A stretch of DNA of 36,714 nt from Gammaproteobacteria bacterium (GTDB lineage Bacteria; Pseudomonadota; Gammaproteobacteria; Enterobacterales; Aeromonadaceae). Location: positions 1 through 36,714 of the forward strand of contig JAAEZO010000010.1 in the NCBI GenBank assembly GCA_018222825.1, given 5' to 3'. Position 1 is the stretch's first letter, and each line of letters starts with the position of its first letter. Both the position numbers and the translations under genes were made by a program. This document shows, piece after piece, positions 18,888-26,347 of this stretch. The notes beneath the pieces were generated by a model. The model worked only from the letters and a program-made list of their open reading frames with translations, searched no databases and had not been told where the DNA came from.

Positions 18888-19454
18888 ATGTCCGTTGCCA
18901 TCAACACCGAAATCAAACCCTTCACCGCCCAGGCCTATCACAACGGCGACTTTGTGGAAGTGACCGAAGCCAGCCTGAAAGGCAAGTGGTCCGTGGTGTT
19001 CTTCTACCCGGCCGACTTCACCTTCGTCTGCCCCACCGAGCTGGGAGATCTGGCCGATCATTACGCCGAGTTGCAGCGCATGGGCGTTGAAGTGTTTTCG
19101 GTGTCTACCGACACCCACTTTACCCACAAGGCCTGGCACGACAGCTCCGACACCATCGGTAAAATCCAGTACTACATGGTCGGCGACCAGACCGGCACCA
19201 TCACCAACAACTTTGGCGTCATGCGTGAAGGCCAGGGCCTGGCAGACCGCGCCACCTTTATCATCGACCCGCAGGGCGTGATCCAGGCCATCGAAGTCAC
19301 CGCCGAAGGTATCGGCCGTGATGCCTCCGATCTGGTACGCAAGATCAAGGCAGCCCAGTATGTCGCCGCCCATCCGGGCGAAGTCTGCCCCGCCAAGTGG
19401 CAGGAAGGCGATGCAACGCTGGCTCCGTCCCTGGATCTGGTCGGCAAGATTTAA
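18888..19454 (+). CDS. ahpC: Alkyl hydroperoxide reductase AhpC (typical 2-Cys peroxiredoxin)
   Basis: 188 residues (E. coli AhpC 187). It reduces H2O2, organic peroxides and peroxynitrite in the cytoplasm and is recycled by AhpF. Peroxidatic cysteine C48 lies in FTFVCPTE and resolving cysteine C167 in GEVCPAKW; the family GG-like and YF regions are also present. The ATG at 18888 has AAGGAG 5 nt upstream; an in-frame start at 18837 overlaps the promoter. ahpF follows after 78 bp with no clear terminator, so a shared OxyR-controlled transcript is likely. Confidence 0.97.
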   Translation: MSVAINTEIKPFTAQAYHNGDFVEVTEASLKGKWSVVFFYPADFTFVCPTELGDLADHYAELQRMGVEVFSVSTDTHFTHKAWHDSSDTIGKIQYYMVGDQTGTITNNFGVMREGQGLADRATFIIDPQGVIQAIEVTAEGIGRDASDLVRKIKAAQYVAAHPGEVCPAKWQEGDATLAPSLDLVGKI

Positions 19455-19532
19455 GACCTGAATAACATCCGGCCACCGAATAAAACCGGTGGCCGGGAAT
19501 GTTGCCCCCTTCATTCCGCACAGGACACGAAC

Positions 19533-21074
19533 ATGTTAGATGCCAATCTCAAGCAACAGCTGGACACTTACCTGCAGAACATCGTCTCTCCCATCGAGAT
19601 CAGCGTGTCCGGTGACCACGGCCCCAAGTCCAGAGAACTACTCGAGCTGGCTGGTGAAATCAGCGCGCTCTCTACTCATATCAGCCTGCGGGAAACCGCC
19701 GCCCGACGAACGCCCAGCATGAGCATTGCGGCTGCCAATCAGGCACCGCGCGTCAGCTTTGCCGGTATTCCCATGGGCCACGAATTCACCTCACTGGTAC
19801 TGGCCCTGCTGCAGGCCGGCGGCCATCCGTCCAAGGTCGCCCCCGAGTTGCAGGAGCAAATCCGCAACCTCGAAGGCGAGTACCATTTTGAAACCTATAT
19901 TTCCCTGTCCTGCCAGAACTGCCCGGATGTGGTGCAGGCATTGAACCTGATGGCCACCCTGAATCCGAATATCACCCACGAGATGATCGACGGCGCCCTA
20001 TTCCAGGAGGAAGTCAATCAGCGCCAGATCATGGCGGTGCCGTCGGTATATCTGAATGGCGAGCATTTCGGTCAGGGCCGCATGAGCCTGGAAGAAATCG
20101 TCGGCAAGCTGGACACCGGCGCCGCCGACCGCAAGGCCGCCGAGCTGAATGAACAGGCCCCCTTTGACGTACTGGTGGTGGGCGGTGGACCCGCCGGTGC
20201 CGCGGCCGCCATTTATGCCGCTCGCAAGGGCATTCGTACCGGTCTGGTAGCCGAGCGCTTCGGCGGTCAGGTAATGGATACCGTCGGTATCGAAAACTTT
20301 ATCTCGGTCCCCTATACCGAAGGCCCCAAGCTGGCCGCCAGCCTGGAACAGCACGTCAGGGAATACGGGGTAGAACTGATCACCAATCAGCGTGCCGCCG
20401 GTATCACCCGCTCTGAACTCATCGAAGTACCGCTGGCCAGTGGTGCCACCCTTAAAAGCCGTTCGGTGATCCTGGCGACCGGCGCCCGCTGGCGCGAGCT
20501 GAATGTTCCCGGTGAAGTGGAATACCGTAACAAGGGCGTGGCCTACTGCCCCCACTGCGATGGTCCCTTCTTCAAGGGCAAACGGGTGGCGGTAGTCGGT
20601 GGCGGTAATTCGGGTATTGAAGCGGCCATCGATCTGGCCGGGCTGGTCGAACACGTCACCGTGGTGGAGTTTGCCGATACGCTGCGTGCCGACGAGGTAT
20701 TACAGCGCAAGGCGCGTACCATGGGCAATATCGACATCATTACCCATGCCCAGACCACAGAGGTGGTGGGTGACGGCAACAAGGTGACCGGCATGCACTA
20801 CACCGACCGTGTCGGTGGCGAGAGTAAACAGCTGGAGGTAGCCGGCATCTTCGTGCAGATAGGGCTGGTGCCCAATACCGAATTTCTCAAGGGATCGGAG
20901 GTCGAGCTGACCCGCGTTGGCGAGGTGATGATCGACGCCAAAGGCGCCACCTCCATGACCGGCGTGTTCGCCGCCGGTGACGCCACTACCGTGCCCTACA
21001 AGCAGATCGTGATCTCGATGGGTGCCGGTGCCACCGCCGCCCTCGGCGCCTTCGATCATCTTATTAGAAGCTAA
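19533..21074 (+). CDS. ahpF: Alkyl hydroperoxide reductase subunit F (NADH:peroxiredoxin reductase)
   Basis: 513 residues (E. coli AhpF 521). It is a flavoprotein passing electrons from NADH through FAD and two disulfides to AhpC. The N-terminal double-thioredoxin domain carries C126-x-x-C129 (SCQNC); the thioredoxin-reductase part has the FAD motif [12 protein letters not shown] (about 214-225), the redox pair C338-x-x-C341 (YCPHC) and the NAD motif [13 protein letters not shown]-terminal [10 protein letters not shown] completes the FAD site. The ATG at 19533 has AGGA about 8 nt upstream. It is followed by a terminator at 21097-21131. Confidence 0.97.
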   Translation: MLDANLKQQLDTYLQNIVSPIEISVSGDHGPKSRELLELAGEISALSTHISLRETAARRTPSMSIAAANQAPRVSFAGIPMGHEFTSLVLALLQAGGHPSKVAPELQEQIRNLEGEYHFETYISLSCQNCPDVVQALNLMATLNPNITHEMIDGALFQEEVNQRQIMAVPSVYLNGEHFGQGRMSLEEIVGKLDTGAADRKAAELNEQAPFDVLVVGGGPAGAAAAIYAARKGIRTGLVAERFGGQVMDTVGIENFISVPYTEGPKLAASLEQHVREYGVELITNQRAAGITRSELIEVPLASGATLKSRSVILATGARWRELNVPGEVEYRNKGVAYCPHCDGPFFKGKRVAVVGGGNSGIEAAIDLAGLVEHVTVVEFADTLRADEVLQRKARTMGNIDIITHAQTTEVVGDGNKVTGMHYTDRVGGESKQLEVAGIFVQIGLVPNTEFLKGSEVELTRVGEVMIDAKGATSMTGVFAAGDATTVPYKQIVISMGAGATAALGAFDHLIRS

Positions 21075-21096
21075 GGAATCAACATAAAGAAATAGA

Positions 21097-21131
21097 TGAG
21101 GGGACCAACAGGTAAGCTGCTGGTCCCCTCA
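21097..21131 (+). terminator. Terminator between ahpF and yejK (possibly bidirectional)
   Basis: Perfect 11-bp stem TGAGGGGACCA / TGGTCCCCTCA with an inner CAG/CTG pair in the 13-nt loop. On the plus strand it is followed by CGCCTTTTCCC, on the minus strand by TCTATTTCTTTA. It lies between the convergent ahpF and yejK stops. Confidence 0.75.
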
Positions 21132-21155
21132 CGCCTTTTCCCTCACGGTCTCTTG

Positions 21156-22151
21156 TCAGCCCTGTTGCAGCTGTGACTTGAGGTTGGGTGGCACGCCCCG
21201 AATCACCAGGGTGTCGGTAGCTGCATCGTACTGAATGCTCTCACCCAGCAATTTTTGATCGAAGCTGATGGTCAGGCCGCCACCGGAGCCGACGTATTTG
21301 GTCAGCCCCTTGAGCGCAGAACGGTCGACCGGAAACTTGTCTTCCAGCTGGTACTCTTCACTCACAAACTGGTAAAAGTCCAGATCGTCATCGGTACCCA
21401 GCTCCGCCGACAGCTCGCGTAGTTCCAGCTCTTCGCCTTCTTTCAGTTGCTCGCGGCAGTACTTGTTGACCAGCGCCTTGCTTTCCAGCTTTTCTTCCTT
21501 GCTGAGCTGGCGACTGTCACAGAACTCGTCCACCGCCTTCAGCAGGCCCTGGCTCTGGGCCTTGGGATCCATGCCCTCGACACAAGAAAGGAAGTTCAGG
21601 AAAAAATCCGACACCTTGCGCCCCGCCCGTCCCTTGATAAAGGAGAAGTAACGGTGCGAGTCGGGGCGACTCTGCAGCTCGGTCAAATCCAGACGGGCCG
21701 CCAGCTGCATCTTGCCCAGATCCAGATAGCTGGCCTGGCTGACTTCCAGCTTTTCGGTCACGGTGACGCTGTCCTTGTTATCCAGCAGCGCAATCAGCAG
21801 ATAATGCGCCCCCAGCCATTGATAGCGCACAAACAGCAGAACACCCTGCTCGCTCATGTCCAGCCGGTTCAGCTCGGCCAGCAGCCGCTCGGCCGCCTGA
21901 TGGGTAAAAGCAGCAAAGCTCAGGCTTTGATCTTCCACCCGCCGCACCAGATCGCGAAAGCCGCTATCGTCTTCGTTGAAATAGCCGAACACCTTGCCGG
22001 CCTTGGTGTTGTAGATGTGATGCAGCTCGCCCATCAAGTGATTAACCGCCGGCCCGGTGGCCAGCTCCTGCTCCCGGGTGGCCAGCCGGGTTTGGCCCTG
22101 CTCATCCAGAAACAGGGAGTGTACTATGATGTGTTCGATGTCCAGGCTCAT
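21156..22151 (-). CDS. yejK: Nucleoid-associated protein YejK (NdpA)
   Basis: 331 residues (E. coli YejK 335). It is a cytoplasmic nucleoid-associated protein of unclear molecular role. The opening MSLDIEHIIVHSL and the C-terminal block FPVDRSALKGLTKYVGSGGGLTISFD, with PPNLKSQLQ at the end, are characteristic. The ATG at 22151 lacks a strong ribosome site. A TATAAT hexamer lies upstream on the minus strand (22187-22192). In E. coli and relatives yejK is directly divergent from yejL; here about 3.9 kb separates them, and the yejK upstream region is repeated before yejL. Confidence 0.95.
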   Translation of the reverse strand: MSLDIEHIIVHSLFLDEQGQTRLATREQELATGPAVNHLMGELHHIYNTKAGKVFGYFNEDDSGFRDLVRRVEDQSLSFAAFTHQAAERLLAELNRLDMSEQGVLLFVRYQWLGAHYLLIALLDNKDSVTVTEKLEVSQASYLDLGKMQLAARLDLTELQSRPDSHRYFSFIKGRAGRKVSDFFLNFLSCVEGMDPKAQSQGLLKAVDEFCDSRQLSKEEKLESKALVNKYCREQLKEGEELELRELSAELGTDDDLDFYQFVSEEYQLEDKFPVDRSALKGLTKYVGSGGGLTISFDQKLLGESIQYDAATDTLVIRGVPPNLKSQLQQG

Positions 22152-22216
22152 AACAGATTGCCGTAGAGTTGCAGAAAAAGAGCACCATTATAAACACCCG
22201 CTAGCCAAGTTACATG
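22146..22216 (+). repeat. Left copy of an imperfect direct repeat flanking the inserted regulator/peroxidase module
   Basis: 71 bp from inside the yejK start codon region outward. It shares with 26009-26080 an exact 26-bp core (22146-22171), then CAGAA, ATTATA in the middle, and an exact 12-bp end CCAAGTTACATG (22205-22216). The intervening bases differ, with a 1-bp length difference. It includes the first six bases of yejK and its TATAAT hexamer. Confidence 0.85.
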
Positions 22217-22239
22217 GCCGGGCAACCTTGCACGGACCA

Positions 22240-22917
22240 TTAAAAGTGGTTGTTGTTGTCGTCGACGGCAATCTTGCTGGCCAGACCCATCAATTCAAGG
22301 CGGCCGGAAACATGCAACTTGGTGTAAATGGCAGTGAGGTGGTTTCTCAAGGTATGTTCGCTGATATGCATTTCTTCGGCCAGCTTGCGTATTGATGTGC
22401 CCCCCCTGCTGGTAATGCAGTGGTAAACATCCCGCTCGCGCCGGGTGAGCTTGTTGAGCAGTTGGCTGGCAGCGGGCGTTCCTTCATCAGCCATTCCCTG
22501 CAGTATGCGACTAGTGAGCCGGCGATCCAGCCAGTGTTCTCCACAATGAACAGCAAAAATGGCCTTGAGCAGCACCTCGTTCGGCGCCTGTTTGGGAACC
22601 ACTCCCCGAAGCCCTTTTCTCACCGCTTCGTCTACCAACTCCTGGCTTGCCGAGCCCAGCAGAGCCACAATGGCAACCTCGCTATCCCGCCCCAACAGGC
22701 AAACGCACTCCCGGCCCAGCACCGAGTCGAGATCGGTCACTATGATGCCGGCACCAAATTCTCGGGCACAGGCCAAGCCTTCATGAGTACGAATGGCGCC
22801 AGCCCATTCCACCCCCGGCGTACCGGTGCGCAACAGGGTTTCCAGCCCCAGCATCAGGGCCGAACAACTGGAAACCGCCAGCACCCGCGGAGGAATTTCA
22901 CGCCTGGAGTTAGTCAC
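22240..22917 (-). CDS. LuxR/NarL-family regulator with a degenerate receiver domain
   Basis: 225 residues. The C-terminal part (about 155-215) is a LuxR-type helix-turn-helix, LTRRERDVYHCI...SIRKLAEEMHISEHTLRNHL. The N-terminal part (about 10-130) looks like a response-regulator receiver, with a candidate phospho-acceptor D62 in IIVTDLDS and K109 in VVPKQAP, but the acidic pair expected after the first strand is replaced by SSCS. It may therefore work without phosphorylation. No sensor kinase gene is adjacent. The start codon is GTG with AAGGAAGGAAAG upstream. It is divergent from the di-haem peroxidase gene and is its likely regulator (inference). Confidence 0.85.
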   Translation of the reverse strand: MTNSRREIPPRVLAVSSCSALMLGLETLLRTGTPGVEWAGAIRTHEGLACAREFGAGIIVTDLDSVLGRECVCLLGRDSEVAIVALLGSASQELVDEAVRKGLRGVVPKQAPNEVLLKAIFAVHCGEHWLDRRLTSRILQGMADEGTPAASQLLNKLTRRERDVYHCITSRGGTSIRKLAEEMHISEHTLRNHLTAIYTKLHVSGRLELMGLASKIAVDDNNNHF

Positions 22918-23067
22918 CTTTCCTTCCTTGCATGTTGGAATGTCATGGGAGAAGTGTCCTGTGTTTTCCTTCGAATTTTAGTTCAACTCACCCGGCAAGA
23001 TAGGGATATCTGCCTCAGGCGCCCTTTTTCGGCCTTTCTTACGCTTGTAACAGCCTTTGAAAAAAGG

Positions 23068-23118
23068 CAGGGCTTGCTGAAGGCAAGAATAACGAACAAT
23101 GGTCACCGGCAAGCCCTG
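23068..23118. promoter_or_regulatory. Inverted repeat upstream of the di-haem peroxidase gene
   Basis: Perfect 10-bp arms CAGGGCTTGC (23068-23077) and GCAAGCCCTG (23109-23118), 31 bp apart, ending 45 bp before the ATG. A second small hairpin GCCTTT-gaaa-AAAGGC (23053-23068) adjoins the left arm. It could be a regulator-binding site or a leader structure; no clear -35/-10 pair is seen. Confidence 0.4.
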
Positions 23119-23163
23119 AGTCAAAAAACAACCAGGGCACCGCACGTGCTTAAGGAGTAAAAC

Positions 23164-25929
23164 ATGGACAACAAGCTTGGAGCTCATCGACGGCACCACG
23201 CCTTTCTTTGGGGGGGATTGGTGGCGGTGATGGTGGTCGCATCGGGCGCATCGGCTCAGCGGTTTGAGCCACCTGCGGTGGCACCTCTCAACAAGATTAC
23301 GGTACCGGATATTAATAAGTTGGGGATTCTGGATGGTGCTGCGCCCGATGACTTTCCTGATGCCATTCTTGGAAACTGGCCCGTCATCACAAACACCGAA
23401 AAACGAACCGATTTGCAGCGCCTGGGCAAGGCTCTGTTCTGGGATATGCAGGTGGGCAGTGACGGCATCACCGCCTGCGCCAGCTGTCACTATCACGCCG
23501 GCGCCGATCACCGCAGCAAGAACCAGATCAGCCCTGGGCTCAAGCGCGGTGATGATGTTCATGATCTTGCAGGGCTCGGCACCGCCAATGGCCAGCTACT
23601 CAACAACCCCCATTATATGGGGATAAATGACTTTGGCACCGAGGTGGGGTTTGCGGTCAACGAAAACGAGCTGCTGACTAATCAGGGCTGGTCAGTTGAT
23701 GCCGTCGACGGCACTCCCGGCAACGGTGGCAAGGGGAATACTGCCTTTGATATCAACGATGTGGCTTCTTCCCAGGGACAACGAGCCGGTACCTTTACCG
23801 CGCTCTCCGGTGGCCGGGTTGATAGCGGAACCTTGGACACTGATGACAATGGCCAAGGCTTTACCGTCGGCTTTCCCTCAAATGCACTGAATATTCCCGA
23901 CACCGCCCGGCGGGTGGAGCCGCGCAATGCTCCCACCGTGATCAATGCCGTGTATAACCTGCGCAACTTCTGGGATGGCCGCGCCGATACCTTCTTTAAC
24001 GGCGTTAGCCCCCTCGGATTCAGGGATCCCGGCGCTCAGGTACCAACCTACACAGGCGGCAACGATTTCACTCCGGAAACCCTGCGGATCCCCTTTTCCG
24101 CCCTGGCGTCTCAGGCCGTGGGCCCGCCACTGAGCAATTTTGAGATGTCGTTTGCCAACCGCAACTTCGCCCATATCGGTAAAAAGCTCGGTGGATCCAC
24201 CATACCGCTGAACGGCCAGAAGGTCGCCTGTGACGATGACTTGCTAAGTAGCTGGGCCATCTGTGGCGGTACCGGGTTAAACCAAAATTACCATACCCTG
24301 GTGAAGGACATCTTTGATGAGCGCTTCTGGGGCGATGGTAACGGCGCTGAAGTATGCGTGGAAATTGTGAATAATGAACCGCAGTTCAATACCTGTGACG
24401 GTAATGAAGACTTCACCCTGCTGGAATACAACTTCGCCCTGTTCTTTGGCCTGGCGGTGCAGGCCTATGAGGCCACGCTGACGTCCGACTACACCATTGT
24501 CGATCTGCTGGCCGGCGGTATCGCCACCGGTACCGTGACCAATGGCACCGGCCGACGCCAGCTCTCATTTGTCGTTGATGGGCAGCCACTTGAGGCTTGC
24601 GTAAATGCCCTGGCGCTGAACAATAACGCCGCGGGCGTGGCCGATGCCGAGCAAGTCTGTGCCGAACATTACGCCAGCTTTATTCCCGTTGGTGCCGTGG
24701 CCGGCTCGGAAATAAATACGGCCACTCAAGATTTCGCCACTGTAGTGAATCCCGGTGCCTCCATTGGCCTTTGCAATAATCCCCCCACCTGTAATGACGT
24801 GGTGGACAATGCAAATATTCTGGCCGATGCCGTCAGCACCCTGCAGGCCATCGACCGAGGTGTGGGCCGCTTCTTTGCCGGGGCCACGGGCTGTGGTATC
24901 TGCCACTTCAACCCGGAATTTACCGGGGCCACCGTGTCCGCCCTTACCGGCTTTGGTGCAGTGCCGCCACCGCCACTACCCCCCGGCCAGTTGCGCAAGG
25001 AAGCCCTGGAGGTACCCCTGGAGCGGATGATCACCTTTAACGGCCAAGCCCAGGTGTATGATGCCGGCTTCTACAATATCGGCGTCAGACCCAGCTCGGA
25101 TGATATTTCTCTGGGGGATATCATCAACGGTGTACCGCTGTCCTTTTCCTGGCTGCGGGAAACCATTTTACGTCGTCAACTGAATGAAGAAGAGCTAGCT
25201 TTTCTGGATCCGGCTCTTTCAGACGCCAATGTCGACGCGGTAGCGCAAGTGATCGACAACGGCGAGCTGTTGATTCCCACCGCCCCCGATGATCTGACCC
25301 CAAGGGTGTTCGACCTAGCGCTGGCCTGTGGTCCGGGTCTGGTGGGCAACCCTAATGCCCAGGGGCGGCGCAACGGCGACCCCAACAATAACCCCAACGT
25401 TAACTGTGTACCGGATGTGGTTATCGGGGAGAAAATCCTGCGCTACGGCGCCTTCAAGGCCTCAGGCCTGCGCAACGTGAAGTACACCGGTCCTTATTTC
25501 CACAACGGCGCCAAGAAAAACCTGCGCCAGGTAGTGGAAACCTACAAGACCGCCGGGCACTTCCCGACCATCAACTTCAACAACCTAGACGCCGGTATGC
25601 GGGAGTTTGATCTCGGAGCGCAAGACGAAGCCTCGTTGGTGGAAATGCTGGAAACCGGGTTAACGGACTGGAGAGTGGCACTTGAATCCGGCAAATTCAG
25701 TCACCCGCAGTTGTGTATTCCCCACGGTCACAACGACGATACCGGTGAGACCATTCTGGTCAATATTGCGGAAGTCGGTGCCGCCGGCCACAACACCCTT
25801 CTGCAGACTTTCGAGGGTCAGCTGACAGATGCTGCAGGGATTCATGACCTGCAGGATCCCTGTGAGATGCCGACCATATCGAACGCCGCCGGGCTGTCGA
25901 TGATCGACGTACCGCCAGCGGCGCCATAA
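23164..25929 (+). CDS. Large di-haem cytochrome c peroxidase / MauG-family protein, exported
   Basis: 921 residues, more than twice the usual 320-400 of bacterial di-haem cytochrome c peroxidases. A signal peptide ends near residue 31 (ASA-QR). Haem motifs are CASCH (C105, C108, H109) and CGICH (C577, C580, H581). Family landmarks are RNAPTVINAVYN...FWDGRAD (about 254-275) between the haems and, near the C-terminus, FKASGLRNVKYTGPYFHNGAKKNLRQVVETY. Inserted regions hold more than ten further cysteines, suggesting disulfide-stabilised periplasmic loops. The ATG has AAGGAG 8 nt upstream. Peroxidase, a MauG-like oxidation or another activity cannot be told apart by sequence. It ends in a strong terminator, and its divergent neighbour is a LuxR-type regulator. 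Confidence 0.88.
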   Translation: MDNKLGAHRRHHAFLWGGLVAVMVVASGASAQRFEPPAVAPLNKITVPDINKLGILDGAAPDDFPDAILGNWPVITNTEKRTDLQRLGKALFWDMQVGSDGITACASCHYHAGADHRSKNQISPGLKRGDDVHDLAGLGTANGQLLNNPHYMGINDFGTEVGFAVNENELLTNQGWSVDAVDGTPGNGGKGNTAFDINDVASSQGQRAGTFTALSGGRVDSGTLDTDDNGQGFTVGFPSNALNIPDTARRVEPRNAPTVINAVYNLRNFWDGRADTFFNGVSPLGFRDPGAQVPTYTGGNDFTPETLRIPFSALASQAVGPPLSNFEMSFANRNFAHIGKKLGGSTIPLNGQKVACDDDLLSSWAICGGTGLNQNYHTLVKDIFDERFWGDGNGAEVCVEIVNNEPQFNTCDGNEDFTLLEYNFALFFGLAVQAYEATLTSDYTIVDLLAGGIATGTVTNGTGRRQLSFVVDGQPLEACVNALALNNNAAGVADAEQVCAEHYASFIPVGAVAGSEINTATQDFATVVNPGASIGLCNNPPTCNDVVDNANILADAVSTLQAIDRGVGRFFAGATGCGICHFNPEFTGATVSALTGFGAVPPPPLPPGQLRKEALEVPLERMITFNGQAQVYDAGFYNIGVRPSSDDISLGDIINGVPLSFSWLRETILRRQLNEEELAFLDPALSDANVDAVAQVIDNGELLIPTAPDDLTPRVFDLALACGPGLVGNPNAQGRRNGDPNNNPNVNCVPDVVIGEKILRYGAFKASGLRNVKYTGPYFHNGAKKNLRQVVETYKTAGHFPTINFNNLDAGMREFDLGAQDEASLVEMLETGLTDWRVALESGKFSHPQLCIPHGHNDDTGETILVNIAEVGAAGHNTLLQTFEGQLTDAAGIHDLQDPCEMPTISNAAGLSMIDVPPAAP

Positions 25930-25955
25930 GCCTGAACATGAGGTAACACGCAGCG

Positions 25956-25981
25956 ACGGCCCCTTGAGGGGCCGTTTTTTT
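25956..25981 (+). terminator. Rho-independent terminator after the di-haem peroxidase gene
   Basis: Perfect 8-bp GC-rich stem ACGGCCCC / GGGGCCGT with loop TTGA, followed by a run of seven T residues starting within the stem. It lies 26 bp after the stop codon. Confidence 0.92.
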
Positions 25982-26008
25982 GCAGCCCCTGGCTCACTCA
26001 GCGGTCGA

Positions 26009-26080
26009 GCTCATAACAGATTGCCGTAGAGTTGCCAGAAGGGGTGGGGTATTATAGTCATCCTGTTACCAAGTTACATG
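26009..26080 (+). repeat. Right copy of the imperfect direct repeat flanking the inserted module
   Basis: 72 bp matching 22146-22216: an exact 26-bp core (26009-26034), CCAGAA, a central ATTATA (26051-26056), and an exact 12-bp end CCAAGTTACATG (26069-26080). The core still carries the reverse complement of ATGAGC, the first two codons of yejK, after which similarity to yejK stops. It lies directly before yejL and presumably carries its promoter. Confidence 0.85.
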
Positions 26081-26091
26081 ATTGAACGCCC

Positions 26092-26319
26092 ATGCCTGTT
26101 ATTTCCAAGTACGACAAACAATTTGATCAACTTCTGAGCGAGCTGGAAGCCGTGATGGACAAACATCTGGCCCCCGCCGATCTGCGGTTGATGGTGCTGG
26201 GTAACCTGGCTACCCACATCATCAATCATCAGATAGCGCCGGGGCAGCGTAAAGCCATTGCCGACAAGTTCGCCAAGGTACTCACCAGCTCGGTTGACAC
26301 CCAGAAAGGGGCTCACTAA
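26092..26319 (+). CDS. yejL: YejL family protein (UPF0352)
   Basis: 75 residues, the same length as E. coli YejL, with the family pattern MPVISKY...LMVLGNLATHIINHQIAPGQRKAIADKFAKVL. It is a small alpha-helical cytoplasmic protein of unknown function. It precedes yejM by 28 bp, the conserved order, but is no longer adjacent to yejK. Confidence 0.93.
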   Translation: MPVISKYDKQFDQLLSELEAVMDKHLAPADLRLMVLGNLATHIINHQIAPGQRKAIADKFAKVLTSSVDTQKGAH

Positions 26320-26347
26320 GCGCCCTTTTGCCAACAGAAACGGCTGA

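Noticed and set aside
22978-23562. 194-codon frame on the minus strand over the start of the di-haem peroxidase gene
   Set aside because: It overlaps the signal peptide and first haem region of a well-supported gene and shows no family resemblance.
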